From Beijerinckiaceae bacterium (lineage in GTDB: Bacteria > Pseudomonadota > Alphaproteobacteria > Rhizobiales > Beijerinckiaceae), in the NCBI GenBank assembly GCA_947456315.1, contig CANGRU010000123.1:1-5777 (forward strand): a stretch of 5,777 nucleotides of DNA, written 5' to 3'. The notes under the pieces were generated by a model. That model was not told where the DNA came from. It saw only the letters and a list, made by a program, of their open reading frames with translations, and did no database searches. The position numbers were made by a program, and so were the translations under genes. Positions 1-5,777 of this stretch are shown here, in pieces (the first letter of the stretch is position 1; each line of letters starts with the position of its first letter).

Positions 1-65
1 AGGCGCCAGATGTCATAACCACCTCATACCAGCGCCACGCTCCAGAGGAAACCCCGCAGGATTTT
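1..65 (-). other. galU 3' flank; possible start of a further minus-strand gene
   Basis: This is the stretch after the galU stop, read on the minus strand. I see no hairpin followed by a T-run, so no recognisable intrinsic terminator. A minus-strand ATG at 16-14 is preceded by GAGGTGG (25-19), with the AGG core five bases before the ATG. It opens a frame beginning Met-Thr-Ser-Gly-Ala that runs off the left edge. This could be the next gene of a galU operon, 49 bp after the galU stop, but five codons are too few to support a gene call. An alternative ATG at 27-25 hits a stop after four codons. Confidence 0.2.
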
Positions 66-950
66 CTAGAGTGATCCCAACAGTTTCTTCAATTCCACCT
101 TGAAGGCAGGCGCTATATCGGCGCGCTCGAGCGCAAAATGGACATTGGCCATCAGGAAGCCGAGCTTCGAGCCGGTATCGCACGTGCGCCCGTCAAAACG
201 CACGCCAAAGAAATCCTGCTCTTCCGACAATTTCTTCATACCGTCGGTGAGCTGGATCTCGCCGCCAGCGCCCTTCTCGATGTTTTCGAGAATGTCGAAA
301 ATCTGCGGCTCCAGAACATAGCGGCCGGAGATGATGAGGTTGGAGGGCGCGGTTCCTTTGGCGGGCTTTTCGACCATGCCGCCGATCTGGAAGGTCGCAC
401 CGAAATCCTGCTTCACCGAAACCACGCCATACATATGCGTGTCTTCCGGCGGCACTTCTTCCACCGCAATAATATTGCCGCCATGCTTGGCATAGGCGTC
501 CAGACATTGCGCGAGACAACGTGTTTTACGCGCGCCTGGCAGCGTGATCATGTCAGGCAGAATGACAGCAAAAGGCTCGTCGCCCACGATATCGCGCGCG
601 CACCACACTGCATGGCCCAAGCCCAAAGGCGCTTGTTGGCGCGTGAAACTCGTCGCACCTGCGGCTGGCAGATCGGCCATCAGCGCTTCATATTCTTTCA
701 GCTTGCCGCGCTTCTGCAGCGTCTCCTCAAGCTCATAGGACATGTCAAAATGATCTTCGATGGTCTGCTTGCCGCGACCGGTGACGAAGACAAAATGCTC
801 GATGCCGGCCTCACGCGCTTCTTCCACGGCGTGCTGCAGCACAGGCCGGTCGACCACGGTGAGCATTTCTTTGGGAATGGTCTTGGTGGCAGGCAGGACG
901 CGGGTACCTAGACCTGCAACGGGAAAAACGGCTTTGCGGACGCGCTTCAT
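66..950 (-). CDS. galU: UTP--glucose-1-phosphate uridylyltransferase
   Basis: GalU makes UDP-glucose from UTP and glucose-1-phosphate in the cytosol; UDP-glucose feeds exopolysaccharide, LPS and glucan synthesis. The protein is 294 residues, normal for the bacterial family. Visible motifs are the nucleotide-binding FPVAGLGTR with LPATK (residues 9-23), PKEML with Lys27, [10 protein letters not shown] (106-115), LPDMI with the metal-binding Asp133, VEKP with Lys195, GRYVL (209-213), GEIQLTD (230-236) and DTGSKLG (258-264). I chose the ATG at 950 because family members start just before [12 protein letters not shown]. The frame is open to an ATG at 1016, but that would add 22 residues the family lacks. 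The ribosome site is weak (GGAATGG at 964-958, 7 bases before ATG). The gene is divergent from galE, which uses its product. In rhizobia the same enzyme may be named exoN. The enzyme call is very secure. Confidence 0.96.
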   Translation of the reverse strand: MKRVRKAVFPVAGLGTRVLPATKTIPKEMLTVVDRPVLQHAVEEAREAGIEHFVFVTGRGKQTIEDHFDMSYELEETLQKRGKLKEYEALMADLPAAGATSFTRQQAPLGLGHAVWCARDIVGDEPFAVILPDMITLPGARKTRCLAQCLDAYAKHGGNIIAVEEVPPEDTHMYGVVSVKQDFGATFQIGGMVEKPAKGTAPSNLIISGRYVLEPQIFDILENIEKGAGGEIQLTDGMKKLSEEQDFFGVRFDGRTCDTGSKLGFLMANVHFALERADIAPAFKVELKKLLGSL

Positions 951-1094
951 AGGGTGACCATTCCAAACGATTAACCAGAGGGCGGCTAGGCTGCCCCTGT
1001 GTCCCGAGGAACGCAAGCGCAGCTTGGCAGATTGTCTCCCGGATCGGGGCTTTCCTGTGGCAGGCTATAGCAGGCACAGATGGGGTGAAAGTTA
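951..1094. promoter_or_regulatory. Divergent galU-galE upstream region
   Basis: These 144 bp separate the two start codons and must hold, or lie beside, the promoters for both genes. I found no -35/-10 pair that fits the sigma-70 consensus well in either direction; a CTATAG at 1065-1070 resembles a -10 for galE but has no -35 at the right distance. A Shine-Dalgarno GGGGTGA (1082-1088), six bases before the galE ATG, is good. Two small inverted repeats lie inside. One is GGGCGGC-TAG-GCTGCCC at 980-996, with one mismatched pair. The other is CCCG-GAT-CGGG at 1038-1048. That the region is regulatory is inferred from position; no operator is recognised. Confidence 0.45.
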
Positions 1095-2102
1095 ATGAGC
1101 GTTCTGGTGACAGGTGGGGCGGGCTATATCGGCAGCCATATGGTTCTGGAGCTTCTGGATGCGGGCGAAAAGCCCGTTGTGCTCGACAATCTGTCGACCG
1201 GATTTGCCTGGGCCGTGCCAGACGGCGTGCCGCTGATCATCGGCGATTTCGGCGATGAGGCCCTCGTCACCAAGCTCATTGCCGAACATGGCATTACCGC
1301 CATCATCCATTTTGCCGCCAAAATCGTCGTGCCGGAATCGGTCTCTGATCCGCTCGGCTATTATGAGAACAACACCGCCAAAGCGCGCAGCCTCATTGCC
1401 TGCGCCGTCAAAAGCGGCATCCGGCATTTCATCTTCTCCTCCACGGCTGCCGTCTATGGCGAGCCCAAGGCCAATCCCGTCACCGAGAGTGAACCGCTGC
1501 TGCCTGTCTCGCCCTACGGGCGCTCCAAGCTGATGGTTGAATGGATACTCGAAGACACGAGCCGCGCTCATGATCTGCGCCATGTGGTCTTGCGTTATTT
1601 CAACGTCGCCGGCGCTGATCCGAAAGGACGCACCGGACAATCAACGCCCAATGCAACCCATCTCATCAAAGTTGCCGTGCAGGCAGCGCTGGGTCATCGC
1701 AAAGGCATGGAGGTTTTTGGCACGGATTATCCCACACCCGATGGCTCCTGCCTGCGCGATTATATTCAGGTAACGGATCTTGTGCGCGCGCATATGGATG
1801 CGCTGCGCTATCTGCGCCAAGGTGGTGACAGCCTCACCTGCAATTGCGGCTATGCCAAAGGCTATTCCGTACTCGATGTCATCGGTGTGGTGAAAAAAGT
1901 TTCAGGCGTTGATTTTCCCGTCACGCTCTCGGGCCGTCGCCCCGGTGATCCGGCTGCCATTGTTGCCAGCAATACGCGCGTGCGCGAAAAGCTCGGCTGG
2001 ACGCCACTTTTTGATGATTTGCCCACCATCGTGAAACAGGCGCTCGATTGGGAACGCCGGCTCCACAATCGTCTGGCTCAATCGAGCGGCACGAAAGAAT
2101 AG
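1095..2102 (+). CDS. galE: UDP-glucose 4-epimerase
   Basis: GalE interconverts UDP-glucose and UDP-galactose through a transient NAD-bound 4-keto intermediate, supplying galactosyl donors for surface polysaccharide and allowing galactose use. It is a 335-residue extended short-chain dehydrogenase. Visible are TGGAGYIG (6-13) for NAD, Asp31 for the NAD ribose, FSSTAAVYG (114-122) with the catalytic Ser/Thr, the YxxxK pair Tyr141/Lys145, RYFN with Asn170, RDYIQV (221-226; most relatives have RDYIHV) and RRPGD (281-285). By alignment with the E. coli enzyme from memory, Asn170, Arg221, Arg282 and Asp285 match its UDP contacts, and Ile289 sits where E. coli has Tyr299. The CGYxxGYSVLDVI segment (251-263) is typical of rhizobial ExoB/GalE. 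The start has a good ribosome site (GGGGTGA). The 3' end overlaps the convergent hydrolase gene by 25 bp. A UDP-GlcNAc or mixed epimerase cannot be excluded. Confidence 0.94.
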   Translation: MSVLVTGGAGYIGSHMVLELLDAGEKPVVLDNLSTGFAWAVPDGVPLIIGDFGDEALVTKLIAEHGITAIIHFAAKIVVPESVSDPLGYYENNTAKARSLIACAVKSGIRHFIFSSTAAVYGEPKANPVTESEPLLPVSPYGRSKLMVEWILEDTSRAHDLRHVVLRYFNVAGADPKGRTGQSTPNATHLIKVAVQAALGHRKGMEVFGTDYPTPDGSCLRDYIQVTDLVRAHMDALRYLRQGGDSLTCNCGYAKGYSVLDVIGVVKKVSGVDFPVTLSGRRPGDPAAIVASNTRVREKLGWTPLFDDLPTIVKQALDWERRLHNRLAQSSGTKE

Positions 2103-2908
2103 CCCTCGCCCTTGCGCCGCAAGCGACCGATGCCGGGATGATCCAGATGAGCGGCGGCAACAATCGCACCTGTTGAGGCGACCCAGTCCAGCATGGCCTT
2201 GCGCGTGGCGCCAGCCGTCTTGGGATCAAGATCGTAAACCATGGCGGTTTCAGGTCGCGGCAAATGCAATGCCGCCAGATGCACCACATCGCCCCAAGCG
2301 ATGATCGGCGCCTCACCTGTTTCAATCACCCAGGCTGTATGGCCGGGCGTGTGGCCGGGTGCCAGACGCGCCGCAATACCGCTCTCGCCACCCCCTTCTG
2401 GCACGCGACGAATGCGATCGAGATAAGGTCTGAAAGCTTTGTCATTGAGATGCAACGTGCCGCGTGCGCGCTCAGGCATATGCTCGGGCGGCGTATCAAA
2501 CCAGAAATCGGCTTCGACCTCATGCAGAACAATTTCTGCATTGGGAAACATCGCCATGCCTGCATCATCCACCAGACCACCAAAATGATCTTTATGGACA
2601 TGGGTGAGATAGATGGCGCGGATATCGGCATGTGACACGCCGGTCTCGGCAAGGCGCGCATGCAAATGGCCGAGCCTGTTGTGCATCATCGTGCCGGTGC
2701 CCGCATCGATCAGCACAGGCCCGTCGGGGCGATGCAGCAGAAAGGCATGGCAATCCATGGTCAGCGCCTTGTCGCCACCGGCCGCCGCAATCAGGCGGGT
2801 CGCTGCCTCGCGATCACGGGGATCGGGAACCTTGTCGAGGGAGGCATCCAGATCGCCATCGAGCAGAGACGTGATCTCGACATGACCAATTTTGAAGCGG
2901 CGCGGCAT
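2078..2908 (-). CDS. MBL-fold metallo-hydrolase, OPHC2/AidC/MPH-like
   Basis: A 276-residue cytosolic metallo-beta-lactamase-fold hydrolase with no signal peptide. All metal ligands of the fold are present: HVHKDH (103-108; His103, His105, Asp107, His108), the PGHTPGH third His (His186), GDVVH with bridging Asp207, and AAH with final His254. The stretch FPNAEIVLHEVEADFW (121-136) and the tail GIGRLRRKGEGYSFVPL (259-275) resemble the group that includes methyl parathion hydrolase, OPHC2 and the lactonase AidC. Members hydrolyse esters, lactones or phosphotriesters, but most are uncharacterised, so no substrate is proposed. The usual HLPFPG after the last ligand appears here as HLDHPG (254-259), a local change near the active site. 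The ATG at 2908 has a strong ribosome site (AGGGAGAG, 2920-2913). The gene overlaps the galE tail and is divergent from the transglycosylase gene, so it is probably transcribed alone. Confidence 0.88.
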   Translation of the reverse strand: MPRRFKIGHVEITSLLDGDLDASLDKVPDPRDREAATRLIAAAGGDKALTMDCHAFLLHRPDGPVLIDAGTGTMMHNRLGHLHARLAETGVSHADIRAIYLTHVHKDHFGGLVDDAGMAMFPNAEIVLHEVEADFWFDTPPEHMPERARGTLHLNDKAFRPYLDRIRRVPEGGGESGIAARLAPGHTPGHTAWVIETGEAPIIAWGDVVHLAALHLPRPETAMVYDLDPKTAGATRKAMLDWVASTGAIVAAAHLDHPGIGRLRRKGEGYSFVPLD

Positions 2909-3018
2909 CGGGCTCTCCCTGTTTTTTGTCTTTGGAGGAGCTTGAGCCGGAACCGGCGTCTCGTAAAGCCCTCCCCTTTTTGGGATCGTGGTAAATAATT
3001 CGGAAACGAAAGCCCCCT
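2909..3018. promoter_or_regulatory. Divergent hydrolase-transglycosylase upstream region
   Basis: This is the 110-bp gap between the two divergent starts, counted to the upstream-most transglycosylase start at 3019. It carries a perfect short palindrome, GCCGG-AA-CCGGC (2946-2957), roughly midway between the hydrolase start and an AT-rich patch TAAATAATT (2992-3000). The AT-rich patch could serve as a -10 for the transglycosylase gene, but I see no matching -35 17 bp upstream. The in-frame TAA at 2992-2994 rules out a transglycosylase start further upstream. That the region is regulatory is inferred from position. Confidence 0.4.
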
Positions 3019-4383
3019 ATGGTCTCAAGCTTCGAATCGCCTCGACCGGGCGTTGAGACATCGGGAGTGGTTTTGGCTGTGTTCAAGCATTCAGCAGCGA
3101 AGGCGAGAGTGACGCCGCTCGCCCCCATCGGGCGGCGCGATGTCTTTTGCTCGCCCGGACAAATCATCCGCACGCTTGTTCTCTTCGCGCTGTTTTGCGC
3201 AGGCCTCATGATTGCAGTGACCGCCAACGCCCGCGCGCAAGAGGCAGCCCCTGTCAGCGACGCACAATTCAAAAGCTTTGTGGCCGAGCTTTGGCCCGAT
3301 GCGCGCAAAGCCGGCGTCTCGCGCGCTACATTCGATGCCGCCCTTGGCGGTCTCAAGCCCGACCCGTCTGTGATTGCCATCACGGGCAAGCAATCCGAAT
3401 TTGTGAAGCCGATCTGGCATTACATTGGCAGCGCCGTCTCGGCCCAGCGGCTTGAACGCGGCAATGCGCGCGCCAAAGAAGTCGATTCATTTCTGGCACG
3501 CATCGAAAGCAAATATGGCGTTGATCGCTATGTCGTGCTGGCCGTCTGGGGCATGGAAACCAATTACGGCGGCTTTTCCGGCAAGATGAATGTCGTGCGC
3601 TCGCTCGCCACATTGGCGGCTTCCGGCTATCGCGGCACATTCTTCCGCGATGAGCTGATTGTCGCGCTGCAGATTCTGGAGCAAGGCCATATCGAGCCCG
3701 AGAACATGTTGGGCTCATGGGCGGGCGCTATGGGCCAAACCCAATTCATGCCCTCCAGCTTCATGAAATATGCGGTTGATTGGGATGGTGACCGCCACAA
3801 AAACATCTGGACCAGCACACAAGATGCGCTCGCCTCCACCGCCAATTTTCTCAGCGCGCATGGCTGGGTGCGTGATTGGACCTGGGGCTATGAAGTCATT
3901 CTGCCGCAGGGCTTTTCGCTACTGAAACATGAGCCCAATGTGGATCGTCCCTTTGCCGATTGGGCCCGCGCTGGCGTCAAAATCGCTGACGGCAGCGACA
4001 TGCCACGCCAAGGTGAGGCGAGTTTGCTCTTGCCAGCCGGCAAATCCGGTCCGGCATTTCTTGTCACCGCCAATTTCCAAGCGATCAAATCTTACAACAC
4101 ATCGACAGCCTATGCGTTGGGTGTCGCGCTCCTGTCTGATAGGTTAGCGGGCGGCGATGCGCTCACTGGCAAATGGCCGCTCAATGAACGCATGCCGGAT
4201 GCGGATCAATCGCTCGAGCTCCAGAAACATCTGGTGCGCATGGGCTATGACATCGGCAAACTGGACGGAAAGATTGGCGAGAAAGCGCAAAGCGCCATTC
4301 GCCAATATCAGCGCAAGCGCGGTCTCGAGCCGGACGGCTTTGCGAATATGGCGCTTCTGGAACACATGCGCCGCAGCCATTAA
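3019..4383 (+). CDS. Lytic murein transglycosylase (MltB-type) with PG-binding domain
   Basis: This enzyme cleaves the MurNAc-GlcNAc bond of peptidoglycan in the periplasm, leaving 1,6-anhydro-MurNAc ends, for wall turnover and insertion of envelope structures. Counting from the ATG at 3019 there are 454 residues. A hydrophobic export segment spans about 51-69 and ends in Ala-Arg-Ala (71-73) before Gln74, a type I signal-peptidase site; the Cys60 context is not a lipobox. The MltB/SLT_2 catalytic domain covers about 80-375, with the catalytic Glu180 in VWGMETNYGG, then AGAMGQTQFMPSSF (235-248) and YAVDWDGDRHKNIW (251-264). A PG_binding_1 domain follows at about 398-450 (LQKHLVRMGYD, AIRQYQRKRGL). 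The 50-residue stretch before the signal core is unusually long, so a GTG start at 3109 (residue 31) with its own ribosome site is a real alternative. The gene converges on gltD. Family and fold are secure; the start is not. Confidence 0.92.
   Translation: MVSSFESPRPGVETSGVVLAVFKHSAAKARVTPLAPIGRRDVFCSPGQIIRTLVLFALFCAGLMIAVTANARAQEAAPVSDAQFKSFVAELWPDARKAGVSRATFDAALGGLKPDPSVIAITGKQSEFVKPIWHYIGSAVSAQRLERGNARAKEVDSFLARIESKYGVDRYVVLAVWGMETNYGGFSGKMNVVRSLATLAASGYRGTFFRDELIVALQILEQGHIEPENMLGSWAGAMGQTQFMPSSFMKYAVDWDGDRHKNIWTSTQDALASTANFLSAHGWVRDWTWGYEVILPQGFSLLKHEPNVDRPFADWARAGVKIADGSDMPRQGEASLLLPAGKSGPAFLVTANFQAIKSYNTSTAYALGVALLSDRLAGGDALTGKWPLNERMPDADQSLELQKHLVRMGYDIGKLDGKIGEKAQSAIRQYQRKRGLEPDGFANMALLEHMRRSH
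3022..3059 (+). repeat. 7-bp inverted repeat at the transglycosylase 5' end
   Basis: GTCTCAA at 3022-3028 and its exact reverse complement TTGAGAC at 3053-3059 are separated by 24 bp. They lie right after the upstream-most ATG of the transglycosylase gene. If translation really begins at the GTG at 3109, this pair is in the untranslated leader and could form a hairpin or an operator. If translation begins at 3019, it lies within the first codons. The match is seen directly; the role is unknown, and a 7-bp pair can arise by chance. Confidence 0.35.
3099..3111 (+). promoter_or_regulatory. Alternative ribosome site and GTG start of the transglycosylase
   Basis: GAAGG at 3099-3103 stands five bases before an in-frame GTG at 3109-3111. 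This start would give a 424-residue precursor with an n-region of about 20 residues, including Arg39, Arg40 and Arg51, before the hydrophobic core. That is a more usual signal-peptide shape than the 50-residue n-region from the ATG at 3019, where only a poor GAAAG (3008-3012) precedes the start. The choice is an inference from spacing and signal-peptide shape. Confidence 0.4.
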
Positions 4384-4394
4384 GGCCGATCGCC

Positions 4395-4466
4395 CGTCAT
4401 TACGAGCGAAGCGAAGCAATCCAGATAGCCTCACATGAAGACTGGATTGCTTGCGCTTGCAAGATA
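4395..4466. repeat. Imperfect palindromic REP-like intergenic element
   Basis: The left arm (4395-4424) begins CGTCATTACGAGCGAAG and ends in AAGCAATCCAG. The right arm begins CTGGATTGCTT (4442-4452). AAGCAATCCAG (4414-4424) pairs perfectly with CTGGATTGCTT over 11 bp. AAGCG (4409-4413) then pairs with CGCTT (4454-4458) past a bulged G at 4453, and two more pairs follow with G4408 bulged. The loop is 17 nt (4425-4441). The outer CGTCATT of the left arm has no partner, so the right end is diverged or truncated. The half-site GTCATTGCGAGC...GAAGCAATCCAG is, from general knowledge, a recurrent dispersed palindrome in alphaproteobacterial genomes. It fills most of the gap between two convergent genes and could help end or stabilise both transcripts, though no T-run follows the stem. 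Confidence 0.75.
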
Positions 4467-4471
4467 CCGGC

Positions 4472-5777
4472 TTAGCGCGGCAGGACGGTTTGACCCATCA
4501 GGAATTTATCGACCGAATGGGCTGTCTGGCGGCCTTCGCGGATGGCCCAGACAACGAGTGACTGGCCACGGCGCATATCGCCGCAAGCAAACACTTTTTC
4601 CTTCGTCGACTTGTAGCTGACCGTGTCGGCAGCAACATTGCCGCGATTGTCGAGCTTCACGCCGAGCTTGTCGATCAGGCCTTCCGAGATCGGCGCCACA
4701 AAGCCCATGGCGAGCAACACGAGATCAGCCTTGATCTCGAATTCCGTGCCGGGAATTGCCTGGAATTTGCCATCGACGCGCACGCATTTCAGCGATTTCA
4801 CCGCGCCATTCTCGCCCGTGAACTCAACCGTATTCACGGCAAAGTCACGCTCCGCACCTTCTTCATGCGACGAAGACGTGCGCATTTTGAGCGGCCATTC
4901 GGGCCAAGTGAGCAGCTTGTTTTCCTTCTCGGGGGGCTTGGGCATAATTTCGAGCTGCGTCACCGACAGCGCGCCTTGGCGCACAGAGGTGCCGATGCAG
5001 TCAGAGCCCGTGTCACCACCACCGATGACCACAACATGCTTGCCCGACGCCAGAATCGGCGCATTGCTCGTCAGCGGCTCTTTCGACACGCGACGATTCT
5101 GCTGCGGCAGGAAATCCATGGCGAAATGCACGCCGGCCAATTCGCGGCCGGGGATCGGCAGATCGCGCGGCTTTTCAGAACCGCCCGCCAAAATCACGGC
5201 ATCATGGCTGTTGACCAGATCGTCCACATTCAGCGTCACGCCGACGTTGACGTTGTAATGGAAGGTCACACCCTCACCTTCCATCTGCTTGACGCGACGG
5301 TCGATGAGCTGCTTTTCCATTTTGAAGTCAGGAATGCCATAGCGCAGCAGACCACCAGCGCGGCCCTGCTTTTCATAGACATGCACATCGTGGCCGGCGC
5401 GCGCGAGCTGCTGGGCTGCAGCAAGACCTGCAGGGCCGGAGCCCACAATGGCAATCTTCTTGCCGGTCTTGTGCGATGGCACTTCCGGCTGCAGCCAGCC
5501 TTCCGACCACGCACGATCGACAATCGCACATTCAATCGACTTGATCGTCACCGGCTGGTCGGTGAGGTTCAGCGTGCAAGAGGCTTCGCACGGCGCCGGG
5601 CAAACACGACCGGTAAATTCCGGAAAATTATTGGTCGAGTGCAGGTTGCGCGAGGCTTCTTCCCAATTGTCGTTGTAAACCAGATCATTCCAATCGGGGA
5701 TCTGGTTATTCACCGGGCAGCCATTGTGGCAATAAGGAATGCCGCAATTCATGCAACGCGCGGCCTGATCCTTTGTC
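4472..5777 (-). CDS. gltD: Glutamate synthase [NADPH] small subunit, 5' end beyond window
   Basis: GltD takes electrons from NADPH through FAD and passes them to GltB, which makes two glutamates from glutamine and 2-oxoglutarate in ammonia assimilation. The window shows 434 C-terminal residues; the family is about 470-490 long. The frame stays open to the right edge, so the ATG at 5752 is internal: upstream codons read TKDQAARC and supply the first Cys of a C-x2-C-x4-C-x3-C iron-sulfur motif. Counting from that internal Met, a second Cys group is C51/C55/C59, FAD-binding [10 protein letters not shown] is at 104-113, NADPH-binding GGGDTGSDC at 244-252, and the closing FAD motif [16 protein letters not shown] at 389-404. 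No frameshift is seen. gltB is usually adjacent and would lie off the right edge. Related iron-sulfur flavoprotein oxidoreductases share this layout, but [22 protein letters not shown] is characteristic of GltD. Confidence 0.95.
   Translation of the reverse strand, partial: TKDQAARCMNCGIPYCHNGCPVNNQIPDWNDLVYNDNWEEASRNLHSTNNFPEFTGRVCPAPCEASCTLNLTDQPVTIKSIECAIVDRAWSEGWLQPEVPSHKTGKKIAIVGSGPAGLAAAQQLARAGHDVHVYEKQGRAGGLLRYGIPDFKMEKQLIDRRVKQMEGEGVTFHYNVNVGVTLNVDDLVNSHDAVILAGGSEKPRDLPIPGRELAGVHFAMDFLPQQNRRVSKEPLTSNAPILASGKHVVVIGGGDTGSDCIGTSVRQGALSVTQLEIMPKPPEKENKLLTWPEWPLKMRTSSSHEEGAERDFAVNTVEFTGENGAVKSLKCVRVDGKFQAIPGTEFEIKADLVLLAMGFVAPISEGLIDKLGVKLDNRGNVAADTVSYKSTKEKVFACGDMRRGQSLVVWAIREGRQTAHSVDKFLMGQTVLPR

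Noticed and set aside
138..911. A 257-codon plus-strand open frame antisense to galU
   Set aside because: It lies entirely inside galU, its translation has no recognisable motif, and it is rich in Arg, His and Leu as expected for the complement of a GC-rich gene. galU is unambiguous on the other strand.
1024..1070. Sigma-70 promoter for galE from TTGGCA (1024-1029) and CTATAG (1065-1070)
   Set aside because: The spacing is 35 bp, twice what is needed, and no intermediate box fits.
1092..1640. A 182-codon minus-strand frame antisense to galE
   Set aside because: galE has every catalytic and binding motif on the plus strand. The antisense product shows no family resemblance.
2113..2125. CTTGCG-C-CGCAAG inverted repeat near the hydrolase 3' end as a galE terminator
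   Set aside because: The one-base centre forces a larger loop and leaves about four pairs. It lies within hydrolase codons for Leu-Arg-Arg, and no T-run follows.
3187..3240. Lipoprotein signal around Cys60 of the transglycosylase
   Set aside because: The residues before the Cys are Ala-Leu-Phe, which does not fit the lipobox, while an Ala-Arg-Ala cleavage site lies 13 residues on.
2814..3389. A 191-codon minus-strand frame spanning the hydrolase start, the divergent gap and the transglycosylase 5' end
   Set aside because: It crosses two well-supported genes in the wrong frame, has low-complexity Ser/Arg/Ala composition and no motif. It is best seen as a chance open frame.
4384..4471. Rho-independent terminator between the transglycosylase gene and gltD
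   Set aside because: The strong stem is there, but neither strand has a T-run after it, and the arms match a dispersed palindromic repeat better. I called it a repeat and left termination as a possibility.
4623..5258. A 211-codon plus-strand frame antisense to gltD
   Set aside because: The composition is Ser/Thr/Pro-rich, typical of a reverse-strand shadow, with no motif and no ribosome site worth noting. gltD is clear.

Overview
This window looks like ordinary chromosomal DNA from an alphaproteobacterium, most likely of the order Hyphomicrobiales (Rhizobiales). The evidence is moderately high GC, protein sequences of rhizobial or methylotroph type (a GalE with the CGYxxGYSVLDVI segment, and a Sec-exported MltB-type transglycosylase with a C-terminal peptidoglycan-binding domain), and a palindromic intergenic repeat of a kind I know from this class. 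The genus cannot be fixed from the sequence alone.

Layout from left to right: galU (minus, 66-950) is divergent from galE (plus, 1095-2102) across a 144-bp shared upstream region. galE converges on, and overlaps by 25 bp, a metallo-beta-lactamase-fold hydrolase gene (minus, 2078-2908). That gene is divergent from a lytic murein transglycosylase gene (plus, 3019-4383) across a 110-bp upstream region. The transglycosylase gene converges on gltD (minus, 4472 to beyond the right edge). The 88-bp gap between those two holds an imperfect palindromic repeat. Positions 1-65 hold the galU 3' flank and perhaps the first codons of another minus-strand gene. Coding density is very high and no stretch over 300 bp lacks a gene.

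Functionally, GalU makes UDP-glucose and GalE interconverts it with UDP-galactose, so this divergent pair supplies sugar nucleotides for surface polysaccharides. The transglycosylase remodels peptidoglycan in the periplasm. GltD is the small subunit of NADPH glutamate synthase (GOGAT) for ammonia assimilation, and gltB probably lies beyond the right edge. The hydrolase is a cytosolic member of the OPHC2/AidC/methyl-parathion-hydrolase-like group, and its substrate cannot be told from sequence.

I found no mobile element, CRISPR array, phage gene, RNA gene or novel defence-like system. The points most worth a second look are the palindromic repeat between the transglycosylase gene and gltD, the tail-to-tail overlap of galE with the hydrolase gene, the uncertain translation start and inverted repeat at the transglycosylase 5' end, and small inverted repeats in both divergent upstream regions.
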